Assembly (NCBI GenBank): GCA_013400115.1
Contig: VXBP01004446.1
Location: 558,001 to 622,000, forward strand
DNA length: 64,000 bases
Direction: 5' to 3'
Origin: Rhinopomastus cyanomelas
Lineage: Eukaryota; Chordata; Aves; Bucerotiformes; Rhinopomastidae
Shown here piece by piece: positions 11,411 through 22,843 of this stretch. The notes beneath the pieces are model-generated. The model had not been told where the DNA came from, did not search any database, and was given only the letters and a program-made list of their open reading frames with translations. The stretch's first letter is position 1; each line of letters starts with the position of its first letter. Position numbers and translations under genes: made by a program.

Positions 11411-12470
11411 AGAAACCTACCATCAACCAGCTGTTTTAACCTCCGCCACTGTGATTCCAACAAACATCACGGCCCCTGATGCTCACAAGAGCTTGGGTGC
11501 TACTTCCTTACCCTTGAACATGAAGCCTGTCCCCTGAAGATGACGCTTGGAAAATAAAACCCAGTCATGGACGGAGTCAGGACAGGAAAACTGCCAACAC
11601 CTTGTCTGCGAGGGTCACGTCCAAGCTCTTTACTACCACGTGGAGTCGTAAAGGCAACTCACTTTTCCCTGTCCGCAAGTGCTGGAGGTCACCACCGGCA
11701 CATGGGCCAAAGCAACTCCAGTTTCTTGCCCCCAGTGCTCCATCCACACTTCCCAACATCCAGCGGGAGCAGCACCGGTGGGAGCACAGCCTCCTCCACC
11801 CTTGAGCCATCTGGAGATGCTCAGGAATGAGAGACCCGGTGTAACGTGAGAGTAGTCTCTGCTCAGAGAGAACTTTTCGCTGCCTCCCTTAATTCGTAAA
11901 CCTCCTCCTGCAGGTTTATTTTAGTACCTCGACTGTATCTGAGCAGAGCTTATTATGATTTAATTTCCTCCTTTCTTTTTTTTCAAACAGAGGATGGAAA
12001 AGAAAAATAAATCCCGCACGCTCTCAGCGCAGAGCAGTTGCTCTAGCAGACTGGAATGGCTCCTTCCAATCACTCGGGGATTTTAAGTGCATTTTATTGA
12101 CATGGGAGGCCATTACGCGTCCTCCAGACTGGTTATGGTTTAGCAGATCAAGGCTCAGGGTTCCAAGTCATATTCCTGACACGCATTTGCAGCAGCCACT
12201 CCAACAGCTTCTTTAGTCTCAATTAAATACCACTGAAGGGACGTGGGGCACCCACGTGTAAGTGCCACTACCACTACATTTACAGGCTCTAGCGACCGAG
12301 TCAAGTCAGCCTGGCTCATCCCACACCCAGGAGTCTTATTACTCAGTGCAAGTTCCCATGCAAAGGCAGCGGTATCGCTGGAACGACGGGGGGGACCGAA
12401 GTGGAGGGACTAGTTGCTGTGTTTGATTTAGTTCTGCTCTTCAAGGAAGTCACTAAAGTGAGATCAGAAA
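11411..12470. other. Unique sequence, possible conserved noncoding stretch
   Basis: 11860-12260 is non-repetitive, with a long pyrimidine tract ending TTTTTTTTCAAACAG at about 11991 that resembles a splice acceptor. No exon could be supported behind it. Confidence 0.3.
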
Positions 12471-12985
12471 CTCACAGAATCACTCTGGTTAGCATCACCC
12501 CGGGATCATCGAGTCCAGCCACCTACCCTGCCTGACAAGGTCACCCCTAAACCACATCCCCCAAGACCTCATCTGAACCATCTGTAAACCCATCCAGGGA
12601 TGGCGACTCGGCCACCTCCCTGGGAAGCCCAGCCCAGTGCCTGACCTGCCCTCCTGAGAAGAAATTCCTCCTTACATCAAGTCTAAACCTCCCCTGTTGT
12701 AGCTTGAACCCAGTCCCTCTTATTCTGTCACTGATTGCTTGTGAGAAGAGCCCAGCACCAACCTCTTGTGGAATTACTAGTGATATTAATTCTATCACTA
12801 ATTGCTTGTGAGAAGAGCCCTGCAGAGATGTTGGTGCTGTGTCCTTCCAGATAGTTGTAGAGAGCAATGAGGTCAGCCCTCAGCCTCCTCTTCCTCAAAC
12901 TAACCAGCCCCATCTCTCTCCATCAGGTTGATTCTCCAGGCCCTACCTCAGCTTCACTGCCCCCCTCTGCCCTCGCTCCAGCCCC
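12471..12985 (-). repeat. Older CR1 subfamily copy, rearranged
   Basis: The tail type GGGATCATCGAGTCCAGCCA and body TAAACCTCCCCTGTTGTAGC differ from the young CR1s. A segment around ATTGCTTGTGAGAAGAGCCC is duplicated (about 12735 and 12798). Confidence 0.92.
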
Positions 12986-13140
12986 TCGATGTCTCCCTTG
13001 TGCTAAGTGACTGGTTGCACCAGCAGCTGAAACAGAGGTGTTGACGCTGCAGAGACCAAAGGCTACTCGTCAGTAGGGTGGGAAAGACCCAGAGCAGCAC
13101 AGACACTGAAGTTTCTCACTGCTCTCACTCTTCTGTGAAG

Positions 13141-13222
13141 GTCACAGCATCAGAGACCACCAGCGACTGGAAGGGACCTGGAAGACCACCCGGCCCAATC
13201 CCCCTGCCCTCACACAGGATCC
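13141..13222 (-). repeat. CR1 terminal fragment
   Basis: GTCACAGCATCAGAGACCAC then CGACTGGAAGGGACCTGGAA. Confidence 0.85.
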
Positions 13223-13723
13223 TGTGCTTCTCCGATAATGGACCTGATGTTTACGATGGGCTCTCAGAATCACTTCCACAAAAGCTAAGGCTATCAAATG
13301 ATTCCACAATCAATTAACACTACAGCTTAATCCCCAGCCTGCCACATCCTTGAGTGCTGCTTGGCCATCTAACCGATGGCTAATTGGCCGTGCCACGCAA
13401 ACGGCCTCGTCTACGGCCAGTCCCTTGTCAGTAGCCAGCTCATTATTCTAATGCACTCTGAAGGATTTTAAAAATACATGCAAAGGCAGCCTGCAGTCTG
13501 CTGCACGTCCATTAGTTTTCCTTCTAGGACAGACACCGTGTTCAACGCATTAGAGACCTTCCTCCACGGGCCAGGTAATGAACACGGTCTGTGTTTTGGG
13601 AAGGGTGGTCGCTGCAGGACGACGGAGCACTCAGGAGGGAGCAGCAAGGGCAGCCACCCTCAGCAAAAAGGCAAGTGGTTAGAATATCATCACCCTCTGC
13701 TTGAGTTTGAGGGCCAAAAAGAC

Positions 13724-14010
13724 CACGGAATCACAGAACGTTAGGGACTGGAAGAGATCACCAAAGGTCATCCAGTCCAATCCCCCTGCCAGAGCAGGAT
13801 CACAGCATCACAGAACGTTAGGGACTGGAAGGGACCTTGGAAGATCACCCAGTCCAATCCCCCTGCCACAGCAGGATCCCCTAGATCTAGTCATTAGGGA
13901 CTAGAAGGGACCTCCAAAGATCACCCAGTCCAATCCCCCTGCCACAGCAGGATCACAGCGCATCAGGGATTGGAAAGGACCTTGGAAGACCATCCAGTCC
14001 AACCCCCCCG
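13724..14010 (-). repeat. Stacked CR1 3' terminal modules
   Basis: Four CR1 tails in a row on the minus strand (starts near 13727, 13803, 13893, 13957). Two joints keep CACAG between tails; one has the CTAGTCATTAGGGACT joint seen at other loci. Confidence 0.92.
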
Positions 14011-14256
14011 ACATCCTTTGGGGTTCTTTCCCCCTAGATGTGTTCACATAACGTCGGTGATAACGTTTCAGGCCCNAGGGACTAGAAGGGCCCCCCAAAG
14101 ATCCCCCAGCCCAACCCCCCTGCCACAGCAGGATCACAGCGCATCAGGGATTGGAAAGGACCTTGGAAGACCATCCAGTCCAACCCCCCCGACATCCTTT
14201 GGGGTTCTTTCCCCCTAGATGTGTTCACATAACGTCGGTGATAACGTTTCAGGCCC
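13896..14256. repeat. 180 bp direct duplication flanking an N
   Basis: 13896-14075 and 14077-14256 are the same length and nearly identical, separated only by the N at 14076. The mismatches lie mainly in the first 45 bases of the second copy and are mostly changes to C. Likely an assembly artefact. Confidence 0.85.
14077..14191 (-). repeat. CR1 tails in the second copy of the duplication
   Basis: Same CR1 modules as 13896-14010, with C-biased changes near the N. Confidence 0.8.
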
Positions 14257-14627
14257 CTTTTAACTCCGTTGCTCTGCTGACAGAGCCGCAGCTGCTCTGC
14301 ATTTATTTTTATCTCTTTCCCCTCCTCTCCACATCGTGCAGCCTTGCTGGCTCCTTTTCAAGCCATTGAAATCTCTCAGCTCCAAACAAAAACACAATAG
14401 GTCATAACTTCTGTGCTTATCCTTGGGGAAGCCTTCCCCCTTCTCCCCAACCTTCTGCGAACTCCCAAAATCGAGAAACAAAACTGGACGCGTGGAGACA
14501 GCGAGCGTGCTCCGCTCCGAGGTTAAAACACTGTCAAAGCAGTTTGTCCTTGGGGCTCTGCTTCTGCAGAGACATCTATAAAAAGTGTGTGAAACTTCGC
14601 TTCTACAGACTTGATGTCCTCTCAGTT

Positions 14628-14910
14628 TCACAGCATCACACAGAACATGAGGGACTGGAAGGGACCTCGAAAGACCATCCACTCCCATCCCCCTGCCAAA
14701 GCAGGATCCCCCAGGTCCAGTCACAGAATCACAGCAGCACAGAACATTAGGGATGGGAAGAGACCTCTGGAGACTTTTAAATGCCTCCAGAGAAGGAGAC
14801 TCCACAACCCCCCCGGCAGCCCCTTCCAGGGCTCTGTCACCCTCACTGGGAAGAGTTTCCTTCTTCACATTCACGTGGAACCTCCTGGGTTCCAGCTCAC
14901 AACAGTTTCT
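14628..14910 (-). repeat. CR1 3' end with extra tail
   Basis: A tail (14628-14715) is followed by CACAGAATCACAGCAGCACA and a second CR1 reading to the CTCACGTGGAACCTCC region; part of the second copy's tail is deleted after GAAGAGACCTCTGGAG. Confidence 0.9.
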
Positions 14911-14929
14911 TTTAGGATCAAACCTTTAG

Positions 14930-15066
14930 AATCATTAGGGATTGGAAGAGACCTCCAAAGACCATCCAGTCCGATCCCCCTGCCAGAGCAGGGCCTCCTA
15001 GACCAAGTCACACAGGAACATGTCCAGGTGGGTTTGAAACGTCTCCAGAGAAGGAGACTCCACCTC
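14930..15066 (-). repeat. CR1 3' fragment
   Basis: GAATCATTAGGGATTGGAAG to GTCTCCAGAGAAGGAGACTC. Confidence 0.92.
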
Positions 15067-15317
15067 CACGCTTCCGTACGACAAGTACACAGTGGCCTGA
15101 GCTCACAGCTCTCATCTTGAGATGCTGATGCAGAACAACTGCCTTTAGCAGCCGCAGGCGGGTCTCTTGGGCAAGTCAGTCCTTTCCTTTCTCGGGCCCC
15201 ATCTGTCTGTGCACTGAATTCAGAAGAGCCAAGTGTTTATTCATAAAACACTGACAAGATCTGAGTGAAGAGAAAACTTTACTGCAAGGAGCTACGGACT
15301 GGCCATTTGCAGCTCCT

Positions 15318-15505
15318 TACTAGCCAGACCACACAATGCTAGGGCTGCTAGCACCGCTGTCCTCACTAGCCAGCCCACACAACACTAAGGCTGCTAGCAC
15401 TGCTTTCCTCACTAGCCAGCCCACACAACACTAAAGCTGCTAGCACTGCTTTCCCTACTAGCAAGCCCACACAACGCTCGGGCTGCTAGCGCTGCTTTTC
15501 GGCGT
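15318..15505. repeat. Minisatellite, about 47 bp unit, 4 copies
   Basis: ACTAGCCAGCCCACACAACA followed by CTAAGGCTGCTAGCACTGCT and TTCCTC, four times with decay in the outer copies. Confidence 0.9.
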
Positions 15506-16279
15506 GTCTCTGGATTAAAGATCTCTCTAAGAGGTAAGTTTGATCGTGATTCCAATCACACTTGATCTTGGATTTGCAACCCCCCTCCTCCTCTCCCCCC
15601 CAAAAGCTTTACGCAGAGCGGCTGGAAAGCAAAGCAGGAACCTCAGCAGACACTATCCATCACATCGCTGCCTTAATTGAATGACACCAGAACGAGGTCG
15701 ATAAAACGTAACAGGAGACAGCCCTGCGCCTCCGCGCCCGCCCGCTCCCCCAGCCCTCGGCGTGACCAGAAAGCCCAAGCGCCGCGCCGGACGCCGCTGC
15801 CCGGCGGGCTCCCAGCAGATGAATAAACTTGTCAGGAAAACAATCAAACTCCTAGCTCTGGGAAAGGCCGAGATACCAAGAGGTCGCTGCGAGCAACGTT
15901 AGACGCGTCGCTTTTACAGCCGCACCGCGGGAACACGAAGAGGAGTTTCTACGCTACAAGGGCAGCGGCAGCTCTTCACACATCACCCCTCGTTCCCCCA
16001 AGACACGTCTCTGTGCGTGTGAGCGCGTGTGACTGCCTGACACGCAGTGGCTGTGACCTCTTGGCACAAATCTGCAATTCCAACAGCAAACCCGGACCAG
16101 CCGTGGTTTCCCCGCGCTCAAGGATTCGAAGAGCTCCAGCGCACTACGGAGAATCTCCTCGCCGGGCTGAACGTGGGGCTGACGTGCTCATCAGCCTGAA
16201 AAGCTCCAGCTTCACCTACTGGGCAACCACAAGAAATGAAATGGAAAACAAGGTCCCTTCTGAAACAAGGCTGCACGTC
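15506..16279. other. Unique sequence, CpG-rich at 15700-15810 and 15900-16180
   Basis: GC-rich with many CpG; no transcript recognised. Confidence 0.35.
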
Positions 16280-16403
16280 CACAGCATCACAGGACTGGAA
16301 GGGACCTCAAGAGACCATCCAGTCCAACCCCCCTGCCACTGCAGGATCCCCTAGATCCAGTCATTAGGGATGGGAAGGGACCTCCTGCCAGAGCAGGATC
16401 CCA
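16280..16403 (-). repeat. CR1 with duplicated terminal module
   Basis: A full tail joined by CTAGATCCAGTCATTAGGGA to a second, internally deleted tail. Confidence 0.92.
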
Positions 16404-16830
16404 CTTTTTCTTTACAAAACTTTTGCCACTTCTTTACAGTCGTTAAATCAGTGGAAAAGAGACTTGTGAAGGGAATTGATTGCAGGAGTTTTGTTCCCGG
16501 AGTTTTATAGGGGTGATATTGCCTGAAATGAATGGTTGCACTTAGGGACGTTGTCAGTAATTGCTGACCCAATTGCTTTATTGCTTTTCTTTCATTTGAT
16601 GCTAATTAATGGCCCGACATTATGAAGTTTCAAGGCTCTTCTGCATCTCTCCTCCTCCATAAATATTGGGACTGGTAGCGTGTCAGCGCGAGCTTCTGTC
16701 TTGGGCGACGCAGAGGCTGCCCTGTGGAAGTGTGGCTCAGACAGGTCTCTGCCGTCGTTGACAAAGTCGTGATCACAAACCGATTCCTGGCAGCGTTTTT
16801 GCTGACCAGTGAATGTTGGTTGTTTGAGAT
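16404..16830. other. Unique AT-richer block, possible conserved noncoding element
   Basis: 16410-16680 is free of repeats, with TTTGATGCTAATTAATGGCC. Regulatory potential is inference. Confidence 0.25.
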
Positions 16831-16834
16831 CTTG

Positions 16835-17005
16835 AAGAGCCTCCTTCTCTGGAGACGTTTGAAACCCGCTTGGATGTATTCCTGAGTGACTCTGTCTAGA
16901 TGATCCCGCTCTGGCAGGGCTCTCCCACCCTTCACGTGTTTATAGACGCGAATGAGGTCACCCCTCAGTCTCCTCCAAGCTCAAGAGCCCAGCTCCCTCA
17001 GCCTT
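16835..17005. repeat. CR1 pieces in opposite orientation, joined head to tail
   Basis: 16835-16930 is a plus-strand CR1 (CTTCTCTGGAGACGTTTGAA to CTCTGGCAGGG), followed directly by minus-strand body sequence (AATGAGGTCACCCCTCAGTC) to 17005. Confidence 0.88.
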
Positions 17006-17469
17006 AGGGGACACCTCCCAGGAAGATTTGCTGGGGAACCTCAGGGCCTTTAATCAGCATCCGTATCAATTCATCAACCTCGGGTGCTAGAGTCCAAACA
17101 AACACTCTAAGGGGTTTTAAGCCGCAAGGAGATAAGATCTCTCCCTGGGGAGAGAGCTCGGAAGGGCTCGTTGCCTCTGTGCAGACTGCTGGAATGTGCT
17201 TGCTTTTCATTCGGGGCTTTGTGTCTGGCGCTGGCCTCACAGGCAGTGTCTTAAGCCACGCAGGGTCAGGGCAGACAGAGAACCGCATTCATGGACAGAT
17301 CAAGTTTATGTGAGAATCTGCTCCTCCTGTGCCCTCTATTTCCATCTGAATTGTTAATAAAATCTCAGCCTGAAAGCGCATGATCCCATCAGTGGGGAAG
17401 TCATGCAGAGAATCCTCCAGCTCAAGGAAACAACATTTCTTTATCTTTTTTCATCCTCCTCCCACATTC
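17006..17469. other. Unassigned sequence
   Basis: No gene or repeat recognised. Confidence 0.35.
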
Positions 17470-17900
17470 GTGGGAATTCTGCCACGTAACCCCGTACCCG
17501 CAGGAACCCTCTCCCCCAGCACCGCACCTGGCGGCCAACCCGCAGCGCCGCTCCGGACAGCCGGGGGAGAGCGGGGGGGAGAGCGAGCACCAGCGCCGGC
17601 GACAGCACCGCCGCAGCAGAGGCACCTCGGTGCCGTTCGCAGGCTCCCAGACACCTCCGGGCACAGGGGAAGCAGAGGTCTCTCCTTTTCCAGGCTGACA
17701 ACACCGCCCGCAGGACTTCCCCACCGCTTTAGGACACCGCGGGACCCGCGGGGGCGGCGGACGGTCGCGGCGAAGGGAGGACGGAGCCCTGCCCCGGGCA
17801 GCCCGGTCTCCCCTTGCAGAGCAGCCGGGAGCCGACGCTCGCTGCAGGCGTCAGCACTGTTTCCGCAGTGACCGCGTCTCCGAGGGGTGGGCTCACGCGA
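17470..17900. promoter_or_regulatory. CpG-rich block, candidate CpG island
   Basis: One of the strongest CpG clusters here (GCGCCGGCGACAGCACCGCC, GCGGGGGCGGCGGACGGTCG). All frames give unremarkable low-complexity peptides. Confidence 0.45.
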
Positions 17901-18124
17901 GCCCCCTGCTTGCCCTTTAAGGTGGGTTACAGGGGCTGCTGGCCACGCAGCACGAGGGAGGCTGGAGCCTTCGCAGGCTGGATGGCCTTAAGCCTGCACC
18001 CTGCTTCCTCAGCAAGGTGTCCCCTTTTACTCCTTCCTCAAAAACACCTGGGGTCAGAAATATCAGCGCAGCACGAGGCTGAGAAGCTGTGAGGGAGAAC
18101 GGATGCCACCAGACCAGGTTTGCT

Positions 18125-18219
18125 CCTGTGTGACTTGGTCTGGGTGGTCCTGCTGTGGCAGGGGGACTGGATGATCTTTGGAGGTCCCTTCCAATCCTGG
18201 TGATTCTGCGATTCTATGA
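18125..18219 (+). repeat. CR1 tail
   Basis: CTTGGTCTGGGTGGTCCTGC to GATTCTGCGATTCTATGA. Confidence 0.92.
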
Positions 18220-18269
18220 CAAAGTGTAACACAGCAGTCAGATAAAACCCCGTGTGAAGTGAACAGCTC

Positions 18270-18415
18270 ATAGAATCGTTAGGGATTGGAAGGGACCTCC
18301 AAAGATCATCCAGTCCAATCCCCCTGCCACAGCAGGATAGTAAGGAGTTGAAACTGGATCATAGGATCATAGGATGTTAGGGGTTGGAAGGGACCCAAAG
18401 AGATCATCGAGTCTT
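18270..18415 (-). repeat. Two CR1 tails, minus strand
   Basis: 18270-18339 (CGTTAGGGATTGGAAGGGAC) and 18358-18415 (CATAGGATCATAGGATGTTA), with the octamer repeat visible in the second. Together with the copy at 18125 they form a tail-to-tail pair. Confidence 0.92.
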
Positions 18416-18873
18416 TTAGTCAGAGGGAGCAGGACACACGCACACAACTACTGGAGCCCTTCAAAAATCGTCAGGGCACCATCTCTACTCACGATCGTTC
18501 CCTCACGGATGCCAACACTAGATAAAACAGACTCTGAAGTGGAGACACCAGCAAAGACCAACCACTGTAAATCTTCCTGCAAGGCTGGCACTGACACAGC
18601 CAATTAGACTGGCCCATGCAAGAAACAGGCAGGTCCATAAACAGGAGAAAGGCAAGTAATTGCCGCAGTTAAGTTGCATAACACAAAGCAAGTCCATAAA
18701 GTTGCTTCCAGGCCAGCACTGCCCTTAGAAAGTGCAGCCTCCTTAAGAGGGAGCAAGCAGCAGCAGTCAAGGGTCATCAGCTCAGCACCAGACAGCACAG
18801 GACGCGGGCACGAAAGCCATCTGCTCCCAAAAAGCAGCAGGCTAGAACTTTGCAGAAGGGACAGGAACCGTCA
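18416..18873. other. Unassigned sequence
   Basis: No gene or repeat recognised. Confidence 0.35.
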
Positions 18874-19170
18874 CACAGCGTCACAGCATCGCTCTGCTTG
18901 GAGAAGACCCCTGGCATCAGAGTCCAACCACCTACCCTACCTTACAAGTGCACCCCTAAACCAGATCATCCCACTGATCTTTAAGCGGATCCAGGGATGG
19001 CTACTCAACCACCTCCCTGGGAAGCCCATTCCAGTGCCTGGTCCTCCTGCCTCTGCTCAGGTCTCCACCTACCAGTTCCTACTGTTACTATGTCAAAAAC
19101 AAATCAAAAGCCTCTGCCAGAACCACAGAACACTAGGGATTGGACTGGACCTCACAAGACCATCTGGGAA
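18874..19170 (-). repeat. Older CR1 copy plus a young tail fragment
   Basis: 18874-19055 has the older type (AAGTGCACCCCTAAACCAGA, CACCTCCCTGGGAAGCCCAT). 19122-19170 is a separate young tail (CACTAGGGATTGGACTGGAC). Confidence 0.88.
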
Positions 19171-19413
19171 GCCCACAGCAAAGGTTTCAAGGCCACGTAT
19201 TAATTTCCCACCGTTATGTGAGAGTTCAAAACACACAAGCTTAGCAAGAGACACGAAGAATAAGCACCCACTGTGTTGAAATTCAAGACGTGAGTTGCTC
19301 AGACAGTCACCTCATGAAAAGACAGAGCTTCTTGCTTTATTTGCTCAGCTGAATGAGGTAACCTCTCCTGTGCATCTCACTTCAGCATTCACACTGCAAG
19401 GACTTAGCCACGG

Positions 19414-19654
19414 AACCACAGAGCATTAGGGACTGGAAGGGACCTCGAAAGATCATCCAGTCCAACCCCCCCACCACAGCAGGATCTAGAGGAATCATAA
19501 ATCAATTTCAGAAAACTCTCAGATCATCTCTCCAAGGCACGTTTGAAGATGCCGTGGTGAAGCACAGACTCATCCAGGTGATCCTGCTCTGGCAGGGGGG
19601 TTGGACTAGATGACCTCTCCAGGTCCCTTCCAGCCCCTAATGTTCTGTGATCTG
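19414..19654. repeat. CR1 tails facing each other
   Basis: Minus-strand tail at 19414-19492 and plus-strand tail at 19566-19654 (CATCCAGGTGATCCTGCTCT to TAATGTTCTGTGATCTG), with about 70 bp unique between. Confidence 0.92.
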
Positions 19655-20138
19655 TAGCTGAAGCTGGGGCACAGACAGGTCCTTCCAAGTGCAAATGTCT
19701 TAATGTGTGTGAAGCAAACTGTGTTTGTTTTCAAAGCAGAATGTTTGCAAAATATTCAGTGCAAGGTAACATAACAGTGAACAAGACATGGACCTCAAAG
19801 ACATTGCCCTGAGGCTATTTGATTCCACCTCATTCTGACACAGGGACTTCTAAGTGCCAAAGCACCTGGAACGGCTGCCATCACTGAAAACATATTGAAC
19901 AGATGGCCTGCAACCTGTTCCAGCCTGCAGTCTCCACGGCCCTAAAACATTAATTTCAGTAAAATATGTAGTGAAAGCTCACCGAAATGTGTGCTATTTG
20001 AAACGGGGGGGCTCATTTTGCATCAACCTGGCTTTAGTTTGCATTTTGTTGTGATATTTCCTGCATGTCAGGAGCAGAACCCAAACGTGCATCAGGACAG
20101 AAAACGCTGCTGCTGCCAGAGGGAAAAACCTCCACAGA
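19655..20138. other. Unassigned sequence
   Basis: AT-richer unique DNA; nothing recognised. Confidence 0.35.
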
Positions 20139-20354
20139 TCACAGAATCACAGACTGATTCAGGCTGGAAAAGATCCCTGGGATCATCCAATCCAACCATC
20201 AGCCCTGCTCTACAAGGTCACCCCTAAACCAGATCCCCTGACCCTACGTGTAAGTGTCTTTTAGACTCATCCAGAGATGGGGACTCAACTCCCACCCTGG
20301 GCAGCCCATCCCAGGGTCTGACCACTCTCTCCGGGAAGAGCTTCTTCCCGATGC
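20139..20354 (-). repeat. Older CR1 subfamily copy
   Basis: CACAGACTGATTCAGGCTGG, CTACAAGGTCACCCCTAAAC and GGGCAGCCCATCCCAGGGTC. Confidence 0.92.
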
Positions 20355-20419
20355 CCTTATTAAATAACCATAAAAAAGTAGGGCTGCTTGTACCTGACCA
20401 ACACAGCCTCCCACTGCAA

Positions 20420-20960
20420 ATCATAGCATCATGAGGGATGGAAGGGACCTCGAGAGATCATCCAGCCCAGTCCCCCACCGCAGCAGCCTCATCCAGACCA
20501 AGTCGCACAGGAACACGCCCAGGCGGGTTTTCCTCAGTCCATATAACCACTGCCCCTTGTCCTGTCACTGGGTGCTCCTGAGCAGAGCCTGGCTCCACCC
20601 TTCATGCTCAGGGGCATCTAGTGACAGGACAAGGGGCACTGGGTGGGAGCTGGAACACAGGAGGTTCCACGTCAGTGTGAGAAGGAACTTCTTCACGATG
20701 AGGGTGACAGAGCCCTGGAAGGGGCTGCCCGGGGGGGGTTGTGGAGTCTCCTTCTCTGAAGACATTTAAAACCCAACTGGATGTGTTCCTGTGTGACTGG
20801 ATCTGCTGAGGCAGGGGGATTGGAGTGGATGATCTTTTGAGGTCCCTTCCAACCCCTGATGTTCTGTGACTGGATCTAGGGGATCCTGCTGTGGCAGGGG
20901 GACTGGACTGGATGATCTTTCGAGGTCCCTTCCAGTCCCTGATGTTCTGCAACTCTGTGA
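20420..20960. repeat. Head-to-head CR1 pair (inverted repeat)
   Basis: 20420-20605 is minus-strand CR1 with an internal deletion, ending CTGAGCAGAGCCTGGCTCCA. From 20606 the same body begins on the plus strand (CTAGTGACAGGACAAGGGGC) and runs through two successive tails to 20960. The arms around GTCCTGTCACTGGGTG / AGTGACAGGAC could pair. Confidence 0.92.
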
Positions 20961-21256
20961 TCTCCAACACGCAGCAATTCAGATCTTTTCTACCTGGAAC
21001 CCTTCGGAAATACTCCAGGACCCACCTGTTGATCACGTTGTGCGATAAATCCTTCAAAACCCTTTGTTAATTTTATTCCACTTTTAACAGGAAAAGTGTG
21101 ATTTATGCCCGTGTCTGCTGCCCAGAGCGATCGTATCGCGCTTCCTTTCGCAAAAACAACAAAAGAAAGAGAAAAACCACCCGGCGGCAGCTCGGGGGCT
21201 GCATCATGGAAAATTTCAGCAGAAAAAGTACAATTTAAAAACCAGCAAAAGTATCT
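20961..21256. other. Unassigned sequence
   Basis: No feature recognised. Confidence 0.3.
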
Positions 21257-21336
21257 GACCCTGCTGTGCCAGGGGGATGGGACTGGACGATCGCGGGAAG
21301 GCCCTTCCAAGCCCTGATGTTCTGCCAGTCTGTGAA
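21257..21336 (+). repeat. CR1 tail
   Basis: GACCCTGCTGTGCCAGGGGG to CTGATGTTCTGCCAGTCTGTGA. Confidence 0.9.
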
Positions 21337-21651
21337 AATTATAGGAGCTTCATGAAGCCCAAAACATGAACTTCACAGGTCCTGCCAATGTGGTGGGTTA
21401 TTTTCCAGAGGCTGCCAGTAGATTCTAAACGAAGAGGGGAAAACACAAAAGGAAAGAACTTGAAGAGTCCTAATTTTAATTTAGCACCGAGTATCAATTT
21501 ACTGAAGTAACTCTCAGGGATTCCAGTGAAATGGTAACTGGGACTGGACTGGGTCCTTCTGGAAAAACCTTCCCTGCAAGTTTCCAGAAAGAGCTTGAAA
21601 GAAGTTTGATGGGGCCGGCACAGAGCACACGCTGATTTCCACATCACAAAT
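21337..21651. other. Unassigned sequence
   Basis: No gene or repeat recognised. Confidence 0.3.
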
Positions 21652-21806
21652 CAGCACATCAGGGATTGGAAGGGTCCTCAAAGATCATCCAGTCCAATTC
21701 ACACAACATTAGTCCCATCCCCCTGCCACAGCAGCATCCCCTGGATCCAGTCCCACAGGAACATGTCCAGGTGGGTTCTAAACACCTCCAGAGAAGGACA
21801 CTCCTT
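21652..21806 (-). repeat. CR1 3' fragment
   Basis: CACATCAGGGATTGGAAGGG to CCTCCAGAGAAGGACACTCC, with a short insertion (CACACAACATTAGTCCC) in the tail. Confidence 0.9.
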
Positions 21807-21999
21807 AGGTTGTATCTTAGAGTGACCCCCTCAAATGAGCATTTTCCCTGTAGCTCCTGACAACCACGCCATCATTCCGAGACTCTTCTGCACTTCCTGG
21901 CCTTGGAATCCACATCCAAGCCCCCTCCCACATTTCTTTTTAAAAAACCACAAAGATGATTTTGCACAGGAGCCCCCTTCTTCTGCTGGAGGAAGAGCA

Positions 22000-22260
22000 G
22001 ACTCGCTTCTCCTCCGAGTCAGGCGTCTCCCAACGCCCCACGCAGCGTCACGGTGACACGCGCCGGTGATTTACTGCTCTGCATTTCACCCACTCAGCAG
22101 TTTTTGCCGGCGTGCTCTTAATGTTCACGCCAAGGCTCAGGGGAGCGGGTGAGGAGCCGCGGTCGATGCGACGCCCGGCTCTCGCTGTGCTAATGAAGCA
22201 GCCTTTTGGAACCGAGTCGGGAACCGGAACCCCGCGAGAGCTCAGAGGAGAGGTGCTGCC
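22000..22260. promoter_or_regulatory. CpG-rich block
   Basis: Many CpG (CACGGTGACACGCGCCGGTG, GGTCGATGCGACGCCCGGCT) in unique sequence. Confidence 0.3.
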
Positions 22261-22266
22261 ATCGCA

Positions 22267-22557
22267 CCTGGTCCAGGTGGTCCTGCTCTGCCAGGGGGAC
22301 TGGACCGGAGGACCTCCCGAGGTCCCTTCCAGTCCCCAGTGCTCTGTGATCTAACACTAATCTGCCCGAGGACTTATCCTGAAGGACTGGGCTTCACAGA
22401 ACTTCAGCAGCTGGAAGGGCCCTTGAAAGATCATCCAGTCCCTTCCTTGAGTGAGACTAAAGTTCTCAGAACCTTGAGTGAGACTAAAGTTCTCAGAGCT
22501 TTATTTGAACTCTGTGATCCTTCAAGGTCCCTTCCAATCCGTAAGGCTCTGTGATTT
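22267..22557. repeat. CR1 fragments around a 27 bp tandem duplication
   Basis: Plus-strand tail 22267-22352, minus-strand fragment 22394-22446, plus fragment 22517-22557. Between them TTGAGTGAGACTAAAGTTCT (with CAGAAC/CAGAGC) occurs twice at about 22445-22500. Confidence 0.82.
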
Positions 22558-22829
22558 ATTCCCCCCATGATTTTGCAACTTGCCCAGCGTGAACCAGCTC
22601 CCTGGGGGGCATCCTGGCACCAGCCCTTTTCCTCTTGGCAGAGCCGAGAGTCACTCCAGCGCTGCTTTAAGAACCATCTCTGCATCACAACAAAGGAATG
22701 CGAAGGCGCTCAGCGAGGCCGGGCTGAGCAGAATAAATATGGATCCGACACAAGCGGCCCCCCCACACCCCGAGGTGGGCAAAGGAACAAAGCGCTCGCA
22801 GGGAAAACCTGAATTCACAGTGCAGCGAC

Positions 22830-22843
22830 GGGGGGGGGGGGGG
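22830..22843. repeat. G homopolymer, 14 bases
   Basis: Uninterrupted run of 14 G. Length is unreliable in draft sequence and may be polymorphic. Confidence 0.9.

Noticed and set aside
11975..12010. Splice acceptor (pyrimidine tract plus CAG) implying an exon at about 11992
   Set aside because: No convincing donor, coding sequence or family match follows, so it was not called.
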